From the NCBI RefSeq assembly GCF_014851395.1, contig NW_024041484.1:6334183-6398182 (forward strand): DNA of 64,000 nucleotides, in the 5' to 3' direction. Origin of the DNA: Micropterus salmoides (Eukaryota > Chordata > Actinopteri > Centrarchiformes > Centrarchidae). The notes under the pieces were generated by a model. The model searched no databases. It saw only the letters and a list, made by a program, of their open reading frames with translations, and was not told where the DNA came from. Position 1 is the stretch's first letter, and each line of letters starts with the position of its first letter. The position numbers were made by a program, and so were the translations under genes. Positions 1 to 11,600 of the stretch are shown here, piece after piece.

Positions 1-76
1 CCTAGGAGAGGCCATCCTGCAAAGATGAATGCACGAGCACAGCGCAGAATGCTAAATGAATAATATAATATAAATA

Positions 77-160
77 AAGAGGCATCAAAATGTCATCCCA
101 ACTGTGAAGTATAGTGGAGGGGGAATAATGGTTTGGGGCTGCTTAGCTGCCTCAGAGCCT
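77..160 (+). pseudogene. Tc1/mariner transposase fragment
   Basis: A 28-codon segment reads VIPTVKYSGGGIMVWGCLAA, the strand preceding the second catalytic Asp in fish Tc1-like transposases. It ends at a TGA and no flanking part is in frame. This is a dead fragment. Confidence 0.8.
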
Positions 161-1319
161 TGAAGGACTGCTATCATCGAGAGACCAAAAGAAAATAGTT
201 TGAGGTGAAAAATCCACAGTGCTACTTTAACCTGTGTTTGGAAGAAGAAACAGAAAATTTACAGTTGTGTTTGGCCCGTCAACCTGCCAGAGACACTGAG
301 CTCAGACACCTGCCAGCCCATTGCTGAGCTGAGCTGGGTCACCAGTCTCAGAGGCCTTGTGAAACTGAGAGAGAAGCTTGAGAAGACAAAATCGAAGGCC
401 GGAGGTGAGCCTAGCTGGTTCAGCAGTCTGCGGGTCCTCATGAAGCAGAGAGAGCTGCAGAGAGAAAGCTGCTCTTCTTCTTCAAGGCCTATCATCTTAT
501 AACTGCTCCCCATAATATCTGAGCACAACCACACCGTCCACCAAACCTCCACCTGAAACTGACTATTCATGAATCATTTTATTATAAATTCAATTTTATT
601 TATTGGTTTATTTAACAGGGACAGTGCACATTAATACATATTGCTGTAAGTGTGCCAAATTTTGCCAAGAGGCTGTTTTTCAGCCGTAGTCGCTGTTACA
701 AAGTCACTTTAAAAACAGAATATAAGCAGAACAATAATAAGAAAAGAGAATATTAATGTTAATGTAAAAACATAATTCAGGGCACCATTATGATACACCA
801 CCAGGTACCATTTAAAACAAGAGAAAATACAATACAGGCTTACAATACAAGACAGACAACACAATGAAACAAGTGACATTATAATAGAAAGATGGACTAA
901 ATAAGGCAGCAGTATGCTGCATTACCAGACACCAATTGAAACATTTTAGCCAGGTGTGGTTTTCACCTCTCATATAATCAAAAAAGACTTTTTCCATATA
1001 ATATAATTCCATATGTTTTCTATAAGTACATCTGACATTGACTGAGTACAAGAAAAACATTTAGATAGATGTGTTTCACACGGAAATGCATGGTCTTCAT
1101 ATAAAGTACATGCATAATTTTAGATAAGATTTTCTTCTCTATTGTTAAAATACTGTTTACTATCACTATGCTCATTGATCCTAATTGATCATCACTGGAA
1201 CATTTGCCAACTATACATGTATGTATTGTTGTTTCATTTGCCTGATATGTTCAGATACAAAACTTTAAAATCACTACCCTAAGGCGTGAGATTTTTTACT
1301 GCATATGACCTCAGTGGGA
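161..1319. other. No gene recognised
   Basis: AT-rich sequence with short unrelated ORFs only. A segment near 590-1060 has the look of an old repeat, but I cannot assign a family. Confidence 0.5.
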
Positions 1320-2990
1320 TTCGTGAGCTTTGTTTGAGAGGTGTGGGGAAACGTGATGGAGGATAAGCCACAGACCAAGACAGCGGCAGCAACATCAAAG
1401 AGTGTCCAATTGTATCCGAGCGATAGTTGTAGACCATGTCAAAAATCATGGAATGACAATGACTGAGGCAGCTACTAGTGTTGTAGTACTAGACTGGTCT
1501 GGGTCTCGAGACCGGTCTTAAGACCATTTTTTGATGGTCTTTGTCTCGTCTCGGACTCGACCGCATTTGTACTCTCTTGATTCGGTATCAGACATGGAGG
1601 ACTCGGGATTTTATTTCAAGACCAGTCAAGACCATAACTTTGGGAATATCAATAAATTGTTTTGCATTGTCTGATTTATTTGTTAACATTCTAACTTTGA
1701 TTGGATGTAAAACATATTTCTTCAAATGCAGCCAATAACCCTAATTAAAAATGGGTTGTTATAGTTAACAACTCCCCCCTCCCCGTGATGGTAAGCATGG
1801 AAAAGGAGCTCTTAGTGTTTGTATGTGGGTGTTTTAATGGGAATGTGGATCTTTTAGATCAATTTGAGAAGTACCTATGATCTCGTTCCACATTTTATTG
1901 GGTGTCATATAATGTGGGAAACCGGTCTTGGTCTTGACTCGGTCTCGCCCTCCCTCGGCCTTGGTCTCGACTTGGTCACAGCCCCTAAAAGTCTTGGTCT
2001 TGTCTCTGTCTCGATAAACTCTGGTCTTGGTCTTGACTACAACACTAGCAACTACAATGATTCAGCCAAACCTCAGAAGATCGGCCGTGTCCTCAATCAT
2101 CAGAGCCTTCCCCAGCAAGAACCGGTAGGTCTTCAGCATACACTAAACATTTGGCTACTCTCAATTGTCAAATCACAATTGCTTGCCGTTGTGTACCACA
2201 GAGTAGATGACAAAATGTATTCTTACCGTGATTTTCCTCTGCCATATGGGGGATGTAGAGGCAAAATTCTGACTGACCAACAAGAGTCAATTTAGTTCGG
2301 GCCAGAAATTATATATCGCCTTACAGACATTCAGCAGCACAACTTGGACAATGATGACATGTTCAACAATGTGGAAGCCAAAGGTTTGCAGACTATTGCA
2401 CACATGCTGAAAAGGCACCAGGTGCCTCTAAAACAGCTATACCATGTGCTTTTTGAAAGCAATGCAAACAGAGTGGAGTAGAATTTCATTAGGAGGCAGG
2501 CAACCATCCAAGTACTGGACAACTTGGGGCCATCATCACAATGTGTGCTATATCAAAAGATGGTGTGGGGAGACGCAGACCATATGGATCATGTAATGCT
2601 GGTGTCTTTGTAACCATCCTTGATGAGGTAAATCAGGACTGTAGTGCTGATGGCGTGACCTGTGTCATTGTGTGGGATAATGTCAGGTTGCACCATGCTC
2701 AAATGGTGCAAGCAGTGTTTCAGGCCAGACCACACTTTACCAACCTGTACTCACCCCCAGTATCTTTTAATTGTGACCCGATTGAGGAATTTTTCTGCAA
2801 ATGGAGGTGGAAGTCACCCTTCTTCAGGACATGGATGGTGGACGCAGTGACATCACGGCAGACCAGTGTCAGGCCTGGATTCCCCATGCCCGAAGATTCT
2901 TCCCAAGATGTTTGGCTAATGAAAACATTCATTGTGAAGTGAATGACAATGTGTTGCCAAATCTACAAGATAGGGTTAATGGAAATTGTA
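1320..2990 (+). pseudogene. DDE (IS630/Tc1-like) transposase relic, interrupted by a hAT-like element
   Basis: Pieces in different frames match a fish DDE_3-type transposase in order. First comes an HTH part (VDHVKNHGMTMTEAA at about 1430-1475, then QPNLRRSAVSSIIRAFPSKN after 2056). Next is GGCRGKILTDQQE near 2250 and MLKRHQVPLKQ near 2407. The catalytic domain follows, with VIVWDNVRLHHAQ (2668-2706), DPIEEFFCKWRWK (2777-2815) and, after a frameshift near 2815-2840, AWIPHARRFFPRCLA (2873-2917). A stretch containing the first catalytic Asp appears to be missing before 2540, and several stops are present. It is non-functional. Confidence 0.8.
1476..2047. mobile_element. hAT-like non-autonomous element, 572 bp, with 8-bp target duplication
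   Basis: The ends are perfect 12-bp inverted repeats (TAGTGTTGTAGT). Flanks are gcagctac (1468-1475) and gcaactac (2048-2055), an 8-bp target duplication with one mismatch, as expected of hAT elements. The inside is rich in GGTCT/CTTGGTCTCGACT motifs in both orientations and has no transposase. Removing it restores the split transposase relic around it. Confidence 0.8.
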
Positions 2991-2999
2991 TTTCTTTAA

Positions 3000-5900
3000 T
3001 AAGTGTCACATTTTGTTCACTGTTCCACTGTGCCTGTACTATGTTCTCTACTAGTTCTTTTACAGTGACATATTTATATGTAGTAACAAAATTAAACATG
3101 TATGGTATATTTTGTTGTACAATATTTGCAGTTTTTTTCTGATTGCTTCAGCACATTTTTGAAACTATTGGCTACAACTCTACCACAAAACCTTACACCA
3201 AAAAAACAAAACATCATACATCTCTTGCAAAAGCAAACAATTCTTGCAAACCTCTTCAAACTCTTAAAAATTGTGTTTTTGCATCAATACAGTACACATA
3301 AACGTCTTTGGGTAAGCACATGAAGCAGCAACTACGCACTGATAGTAAAACTGAAAACCACTTGTGGCTTTTCCATTTTCTATGTGCAGGGCAGAGCAGT
3401 TTGCACTAAAGTTTTGTCATGCATGTAGTAAAGTAAAACTCACATACAAACAGGTGCCCAGATGTGTAAAGAATGGATGTGTGTTCCTCACTTGTTTTAC
3501 ATTAATTGAGTTTATTTTGAAAGGGACACTGTACAGCGGCTTCCCCCAATGCAGAGAGACTCTCTTGATGTTTTGGAATATTGTGCTATCTGCCAGTATG
3601 TAGTCTGAGTGTGATGTAGTTATTTGTAATGAGCATATTTACAATGTGGATCTCCGTCTCTGGCGTGAACAATCAAGCTGTTCCACCAGATACTAGTTTT
3701 CTTGCAATTCTATTTAACATTTGATTGGTTTTACAGCCATGACACATCCCTGTCATTGTGCATATTACTGAACCACTAACATTGCTGTACAGCACTTACT
3801 TACTGCTTCTCATTTCAATATAACCAGATGATACCTGCAACAGTATAGCGGCTAGGATTTGGTGGAATCTATTGCCCAGCCTCCGTCAAGTTCATCCCAT
3901 GATGGACAACCACAGTCGCTCTGATTTCATCAGTTATGTTCTTGACTCCTGTTCCTCTTCCTCTTTCTGGTCCTCTCCTTCTCCCCCATTCTAGTTGATC
4001 CTGCCCTCTTCCTCCTCTAATTCTAAGCCTCCATTTCAATCCAAAGCAAATGTTTACCTGTGGCCTATTTACGTAAGTTTACGAAAGTGTTTTCGTGTCA
4101 TGTGAAATGGCAAAATAGTGTAGCAAAATATAGTAATGTTTACATATTTGATACAAGTGTGTTAATGAATGGCAAAATAAGTGTAAGGAAGTGAGTTGTG
4201 TTGTGTAAAATTACAATCTGAGTGTGAAGCAGAGAATGAATGTTCCTATGGTTTTTCATGATAAATTACTTATTTGAACCAATGAGTCTGCAAGTGCAAG
4301 GTTTCTTTGAAGATATAAATGCACAATGCAGTGTTTTGAACACTGGACAGCCTGTGTTACAAGTAATGACTGTTTTTAGTTTTGTGTCTAGACGTTTGAA
4401 AAATGAAATCAAGGTTCTGAAATTAGTGCCAAAGTGATTTAAAAATAACCTGTAATCAGGGTTTCCCAACTGCATTACTTAGATACAGTAGTTGATACCC
4501 TACTATCCATGTTCAATCAATCATCAGATCATCCCCTGTAACTTAATGTTACTTGTTCATTCCATATTGGTTGAGGATCAAAGAAGTCTCAAACTACGGT
4601 GGAGGCCTTTTGGATCTGGAACTGCTGCTTCTAGAACTGCGGGGGCTCTAAGTAAACCACTGCATAGGGTTATCAAAATATTAACATTAAAACTCAAATT
4701 AACTGACTGTTAGGTAGAACTGAGGGGGGATAACCCTGTTGACATATATGAAAAATGTGCCCTTTTGTATTGTCATTTATGAAATCTTGATGGTATAATG
4801 CAGTTACTGCATGATGAGCAATGATAACCACCAATGAGATCCGCTGAGATAGGTTTATTCTTCCGCAATTATTTTTGGTTGAGCACAATGTATATCAGAA
4901 TCACTGCATTGATTACCTCCACCAACAAACCCTAACCCTCTCTTTTCATGGCTGTGGGTATACATCAACAACAGTCACCAACTATCATTTAAACTAAATT
5001 TGCACGTCTAAAACTGTGGTTCTAGAACTCCTGCGTCTAGAACTGCGGGGGTTCTCCGGCTAGGCAGGGCGATTCTAAGCTTCCTTGAGAACCCTTAACG
5101 TTAACACATTCAATTGAAATCTAAGAAGGTGGCACACGGTGAACGAAGCTGCCTATTTTTACCTGCAGGGTTGCATAATTCTTTAATGTGGAATGTACAT
5201 TGAGGACATGTGTAATGTTCACATGCACCTAAGCTTTTTTTTATGTGAAAAGTTATTGGGTTTTTTTCTCCTCCTGCACATGGTGCTCACTGCAAAATCA
5301 CAGTTAGGGTGTAAGGACATGTCATTCAGTGGTTGTCTTACAAAAATTAAAAAAAAACACACCCGTCTGCTTTTTTTTTTTTATTGTAGGCTTCAACAAA
5401 AGAGGCAGTGTCTTATCGGGATCTTATACAATAGAGATTTAATAAAAACACAAATAATAATTTGTTGTCCTTTAAGCTACTGCCATGTGTTTATTATTGA
5501 CTGGTTGTATGAAACATTATAAAGTATATTTAATTTTATAAATTGTACAGTTTCTTTCACTTATCAATGATATCAGACCTACTATTTCTGCACTTAGACT
5601 GTGGCAGTGAAGGTCCAGTTAGGAGTGCTTTTCCCCCTATCATTCTCTATATTTTGTCATGCAAAACATCGTTATTGTTAGTTAGTAGAAGTTGTAACAT
5701 GAGTGACAGTTGCTGACTTGTTTCTCCTGTCTGCAAACACATTTGCTTGCAACTGCAAGTCTCAATAAGAGGCTGGGTAATGCCTGATGACGGTTTATGT
5801 TTGATGGTTTAATGATGTTGACAGCTTCTACCACTAGAGGGCAACATTGCTGAGGAGATTACTGTGACACTTTGGACTGTCAGCATTACAAAGAGCCAGT

Positions 5901-6130
5901 TAAGAGATCAGAGGTCACAGAGTCCTGACAACAACAAAATCCTCCATGATCATATATGATAGAAAAGAAAGAAAAAATTTCAATGACTTCTTTCATTGTG
6001 ACACTTACAAGTCGTTGTATGGTGGGAGGTTGGAGTAAGTTTGTTGTGGCATAAAACAGTATAAACAAATCCATGTAAAAGTTTAATATACATTTCTGCT
6101 CATATCTCTTTGCTCTGATTGCGGTCTGAC
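3000..6130. other. No gene recognised; one 16-bp direct repeat pair
   Basis: Only short ORFs. The motif tctagaactgcggggg occurs at 4630-4645 and 5036-5051, perhaps the ends of an old element. No splice-bounded open exon stands out. Confidence 0.45.
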
Positions 6131-6141
6131 TCCTTTGGCAG

Positions 6142-6366
6142 GATTTGACCTCGGGGGTCAAGTGGCCATCGGGTTCTCCCACTGGAAGAGTCCTTTCCCA
6201 GCGAGCGGCCAGAATCTCCCCAGTCCAGACTGCGTTCACTCTGAGGCCTCCGCCGTCCCACCCATCAGCGAGCATCTCGAACCGGTGTCCTGCCCAGCGT
6301 CGCTGTCAATCACCCCACTGCCCACCTTCAGTGCCAGTCAGGAGACGCTCTGCGACAGTAGCACGA
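6142..6366 (+). CDS. Candidate upstream coding exon (Ser/Pro-rich), possible ano4 N-terminal extension
   Basis: A 225-base open segment lies between a 3' splice site (tcctttggcag) and a good donor (GTATGT). Read with one base carried in, it encodes 75 residues rich in Ser and Pro (ending SQETLCDSSTS) and leaves one base over. Exon 1 of ano4 (13910-14110) is open only when entered with exactly one carried base, so the two would join in phase. I do not recognise the peptide and cannot show that it is transcribed. It could instead be non-coding or belong to another transcript. Confidence 0.35.
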
Positions 6367-6824
6367 GTATGTAGAGTGTGGGACATGTCAGTGAAGCTGA
6401 AGTTAATATGAGGTCTGTGTTAGACAAATGAACTGTATTTCAAAGTTTGTGTTTTGCCACTGAATTTGTGTGTGACAGACTGCTGAAGCCTCATATCAGC
6501 TTTTGCTGAACTACAGAATGCATTTTTGGTAGATTTTGTACCTCATCACTAATATTGAAATTGATTTCTGGAGGAATCTCTTCTGGGCCAGTATGGACAG
6601 TATGGACAGAATAATTATAGTGACCAATAAATATTTTAAATTACATATTGGCATTTTAGAATTGGCTGGAAAAAAGGCAAACCTATGCTTTAATATGTGA
6701 TTGTCAGTTGCAGTGGTGTGTGTCTGTGTGTGTGCCCTTGAGTGTCCATCAGCAGTAGACACTGACAGTGTCATCAGTGCCAACTATCATTGTTGTGGGC
6801 TACAGCAACACTGACACAACCAGC

Positions 6825-7073
6825 CCTTTTTTCTGATTGGCTGCTTCCCGAACAGCTTGACCTCTGATTGGCTGCCAGGGACAACTGATTAAGAATGCCG
6901 ATGAGCGGCATGCACCTCCTCTCTCCCACTCTCTCTCTCTTTCTCTCACTGTAAACATCCTGCTCACGCTGGTGGGTTTTTTTTTTCTCCAGAGAAGATC
7001 TTTGACAGCTCCTGTGAGCTTTCCTGCTGCCTGGTCTTAGCATCTACATCATGACAGATCCGTCTGTGTGAGT
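6825..7073 (+). promoter_or_regulatory. Putative promoter / first-exon region with CCAAT boxes
   Basis: Two inverted CCAAT motifs (CTGATTGGCTGC, near 6834 and 6866) stand 32 bp apart. A pyrimidine-rich stretch follows, then a leader-like segment with an ATG at 7051, and GTGAGT donors at 7068 and again at 7390 (CACCCG|GTGAGT). This looks like an alternative first exon for ano4 whose ATG need not be used: none of the in-frame joins to 13910 is clean except as 5' UTR. It is inference from motifs only. Confidence 0.3.
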
Positions 7074-7644
7074 GTGTGCGTGTGTGTGTGTTTACATGTA
7101 GAGTGATGTTGGATGACCCGTGATGAGGAGTAAGGAGTAAAAAGTGGGGATGCTGGTTTCCCTCGTGGGACGTCGTGTTGGTTCGTTTCCCTCAGCGAGG
7201 TCATTTGAACGCTGGGGCTGGGGAGGGAGGAGGGGTGATCGCTGTGTGTGTGCATGTGAGTGTGTGCATGGGGAAGAGTCTTCTGGCTGTGTTGGCGTCT
7301 GCTGCGGCTCGGCTGGGAAGCCCCCAGCCCCCCTCCTCTTCCCCTCTGAGGGGTGAAGCTGCCTCTCTACCTCTCTCCACCTTCACCCGGTGAGTGTTGT
7401 CAAGTTGTCTTGAAGCAAAGGCAGCTTGTGCTCCAGAGTGGATTTTTTTTTTTTTTTGCTGCAGTGCTCTCTCTCATGTGTTTCCTCTTTAGCTGCTTTA
7501 TCTCTTTCATGCAGTTCCCTTTGACCATGCAAGCATTTGACCTTCACACACACTCACTCTCATTGTCTCTCCGAGCTGTCGACCCTTCTCTTGATTGTCA
7601 TACATCTCTTCAACCTCCATATTGCATCAGTTGTAAGACACAGA

Positions 7645-7646
<2 letters not shown>

Positions 7647-7678
<32 letters not shown>
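7647..7678. repeat. (TG)n microsatellite
   Basis: Sixteen GT units. ORFs with VCVCV runs here are artefacts of the repeat. Confidence 0.97.
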
Positions 7679-7679
<1 letters not shown>

Positions 7680-7949
7680 AGAAGCAGGTTGGCAGGTGCA
7701 AAATCCCTGTTGCTTGCTGTGAGGGAGAACATGCAAACCCCTGTCCACCCTAGGGCATGATGGGTGCATCCCATTCTTCTTCCCTTTGCCCCCAGCAATC
7801 TTATATTCTCTTCTCAGTGTGAGCTTTCATCTCCAGGCTGGCTTGTGTAATGCAAGTAACCACATTATAACTAAGAAGGTTGTTTTTTGGTCTCAATAAC
7901 TACAAGGGTATAGATAACAATTCAGATAAGCAAATGATAAAATACAGAC

Positions 7950-8075
7950 GCCTTGTGATGGACTGGCGACCTGTCCAGGGTGTACCCCGCCTTTCGCCCG
8001 ATGTAAGATGGGATTGGCTCCAGACCCCCGCGACCCTGTACGCAGGATAAGCGGTTGACGATGGATGGATGGATG
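7950..8075 (+). mobile_element. Short Rex3/RTE-like 3' tail insertion with 14-bp target duplication
   Basis: The 126-bp body (gatggactggcgacctgtcc ... ggataagcggttgacg) ends in GATG-type tandem repeats, the usual 3' end of fish Rex3-type retroposons. It is flanked by identical copies of gataaaatacagac at 7936-7949 and 8076-8089, a clean target-site duplication. It is either a 5'-truncated LINE or a SINE sharing that tail. Confidence 0.8.
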
Positions 8076-8585
8076 GATAAAATACAGACTTGAGTAGAGA
8101 CCCACAAATATGTAGTTCTTCATAAAACCCACTTTGATGTGGCAGTGGTCTTACTTCAACTATAAATTTAACATGTCCTGCAGCTTATATTGTGGTATTG
8201 CGGGCTACTGCGGGTAAGAAGTTGATAGCCAAAGCAAATACATTCTAAAGGGATGCTCTTGTGATTGAGTTTTGCACAGGTCCTTGTTAGATTTTACAAA
8301 AATGGTCAAACAACAGAGGCTAAATCCCAACTTTAAGTCACTAGTATACTGTAGGTCAAGCTTTAATAACCCTGGATCCTACACTTCCCATGTTGCAACT
8401 CTGTCACGTCTTTTGTCAGATCAAGCAAGCAGCAATTCAGCCAAGGCAGTTTGAGCTTTATTGGAGGATTTGTCAACTGTGCATTTAGAAGGGAACAAGA
8501 TCTCAGAAACTACATTTCTTTTTTTGGCATAACGGTGAGTGGTTTTTATACATGTAGGGTCTGATAGTACTGTATCACATTTAAA

Positions 8586-8594
8586 CCCCCCCCC

Positions 8595-8626
<32 letters not shown>
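8586..8626. repeat. Poly-C followed by (CA)n microsatellite
   Basis: Twelve C residues followed by about fourteen CA units. Confidence 0.95.
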
Positions 8627-8629
<3 letters not shown>

Positions 8630-8639
8630 TTGCAAGGAA

Positions 8640-11600
8640 CAAAAGTTACCTAACACTACCTAACCCCACACTCAACAATGTAACTGAAATCTGTAATCAC
8701 CTTTTGTTGAGTTTGAAGGCAGAAACACTCGCTAAAACCTGAATATGAGATGAGCAGCATAAGATATGAAATGCTGGTTAATTATGTATCTGACACACTG
8801 AAATAACAGGCATAGCCTACTTACGTCTGTGCACATGAATTTTCATTAGCTACTTGCTCCAAATACTGGAGGCCCTGATTCAAAACTATTGAGTTGATGA
8901 GTTAAAATTTCTGATACCATATACTGTACATTAAAAGAGAGGGTTAACCCCCCCAAAAAAGAGAAGAAATAAAAATCAAGTCATGCTGCTTTAATATGCA
9001 TTTGTGCGTGTTTTCCCTTTTTGTTGTCAGTCCAGCCGTCTCCCCATATACTACAGTCCTTGTGCTGCTAAATCCCACTGTTGGTCTTGGGAAAGCATAC
9101 TTATACATTTCTGATGTCAGGATTTCTAGTGAGTAGAGCTAGTCACAAAATTAAAAGGACAACGTCATATCAAATAACTAATGAAATGCTGCCAGAGCTT
9201 CAGTACCATGTGACCTCAGTTGTGGCTTGGGTTACAGACGTACCATAGGGCCATTAAAGATTGATAGATACAATGTTTGAGTGGCCACTGTCTCGGCACA
9301 GCAGCATGATTTAGGCTAAGATGTAGTGTTTCAGTCCTCTGAGAGCCAATATTTATAGTAAGCAATTCTCTTTCCCTTTAATGAGACCGGCATTGAAGTG
9401 CTGGGGTGCTGAGGAGGGGGTGTTAACAAGCTATTGCTGTTGATCCACATAGTCACTACATACATGTACGGGTAGGAAGTGCAAAATGAACACTCCGAAT
9501 ATAAGATTCAGAACATTTCTTGTCTCAAGTCTTTTAATTACCACTCTCTGTTACAGTAGTATACAGTACACTAATTGAACCATGAGGCTCTATTCAACTT
9601 TTGGAAAAAATATGTAATTCCACTGCAGTGTCATCAACTTCATTTCTCGATAAATTCCGATTCATGGGGATATTTTCTCAGCCCACCCTCTCTGGCCACT
9701 CTAGCTCCTGTTCTGGTAGATAAACTCCAGCGTAGCGAAAGTACCACTGAGCACTGATTTCTCGCTAGTATGAAATTTATGGCGTTTCTATTAGCTGCAT
9801 CTATAGGCTCCAATGTTCCAAAGCATCAACCGCTGATTAAGAGCCGAGACGCTTCCCCAATCTCTATCTCCGTCCCCGGTACTGCAGCTCAGCAGAATTT
9901 TTTTTAGCTGAGTCACCTTTCATCTCACAAACAAAAATTCAGCAGCAGACCTCTAAGACAGGCACCCACCTCTCCTGAAGTCTGAAACTGAAAAGAGAGA
10001 TACAAATTTATTTAAATAGAGTTTGTTTAAGCTGTTTTGAATAATTTCTCACTGCCTAAAGACACAGTCTGGATGACAAATAGACCCACTTAGATGTGTG
10101 TTCCCATGGAGAGTTTCCTAGTTTTCAAGGTTTTTTAAGGTTAAGCCTTATTAAGGAGATAAAAGTTCCTGAGCTGTCATTTTCTAATTCTTTCTTTATG
10201 TGTGGGTCTTCCCTCTTTGACTTTCTTTCACACATGATCTGTTATACTCTCTCTATGCCTGCTGGTACTTCTTCATTCCGCCTTTTCTAATTTTGCTTTT
10301 ACAAGGCAAAAAGTTTGTGATAGGGTGATTGATTTGATTAGTTCTCTGAGCCTGTTTTGGCTTTTAATGCTAAAATAGACTTTGACCCTAGCTATCAAAG
10401 CGTCAGACTTCCACTGTCTAAGTTCATTGGTTGCACAAAGCTTTCTAGTTCTGTCCTGTCTTCAGTAGAATTAATTCAATATAGTAAAAGCTATGAAAAG
10501 CATTCATTTGTGGTGATGAATATTTACTCATTGTGAATATATTTAAGTGCTTTAATCAATATTTTTATATGAACAATTTTTCAAATAACAGTGGTATCAG
10601 GTCATATACAGGTATCACTCATAGTGTCGATCCAGTGGAGCATTTTAAAGTCTTTCAGCTCATTGTTTTGGTCTTTCGGATCTCAACTTTACTGTTTTGT
10701 ATTTCCAGACACAGCAGGCAGCTATGACAATGCTATGTTAAACCCTCTGTCTACCTGTCCAGCAAGACAGCCACAGTTAGCGACTATCTAATTAACATAT
10801 TAAAGCTTTAAGAGTGTCTACAACCTCCCATAAAACCTGCTCATGCTGACCCATGCGGGTACCCTGGTTGGCTAGAGCCTGGCAGAGATCTTCTGTGGTT
10901 TGTTGGAAGTTGTTGAATCTACTTGGTCCATATTAGCCAGATTGTTTTATTACGATTATCAGATTTTGGATCCAGAAGCAGACTACAGCAGGTTGTAAAG
11001 TGTAAAAAAAAAAGTTTATTAGGGAGCAGGGAATGGAGAGGGGATGAGCTGGTGATAGTGCTGGAGTGGTGTGGAGAGTGGCGGGCAATAGCTGGAGCGA
11101 ACAGAGATAGCTGGTTCTGTGTTGTGGTTAACTGGTGTCAAAACTGCACCGCAGGGTTTCATTGAGGCAGGTGAGTGTGGTCTTGGTGTACAAGAGAGCA
11201 GGTGTTAGTCACAGGAAGCATCCAACAGGACAATGATGAGAGGTAGCGGTAGCTGACTGAACAATCTGACAATGAGTGACTGAAGAGACGGGGTATATAT
11301 ACTGCAGCTGGATGATCTTGATGAGGAGCAGGTTTGTGTGATCAGCAGGTGGCTAGGAGCCAGGAGAGAGAGGAACATTGCCATGTCCACATACACATAT
11401 GAAATCCGACAGGCTGTATTCAGTACCAGTTACTATAATAGCAGTACATAGTGATTTTGAAAAAATCTCCAGTATGCATCAAACCAGTCTACCTCAAGGA
11501 CTGTGTCCCATAATGCAACATAATGCATTGTTGAAATGGCGAAACATGGCGAAACAGAAACATGGCGAACAGGAGTGTAACGTCTCTGTCTCTGATAACA

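Noticed and set aside
5886..6275. 129-codon minus-strand ORF overlapping the candidate 6142 exon
   Set aside because: No recognisable motif or minus-strand splice context; it shadows the GC-rich segment whose plus strand has matching splice sites.
7268..7389. ORF with ATG at 7268 ending at a strong donor (CACCCG|GTGAGT), a possible first coding exon of ano4
   Set aside because: It leaves phase 2, and joining it to 13910 gives a stop within ten codons. It may still be a non-coding 5' exon.
7537..7798. ORFs with VCVCV or THTHTH runs
   Set aside because: They are translations of a TG/CA microsatellite.
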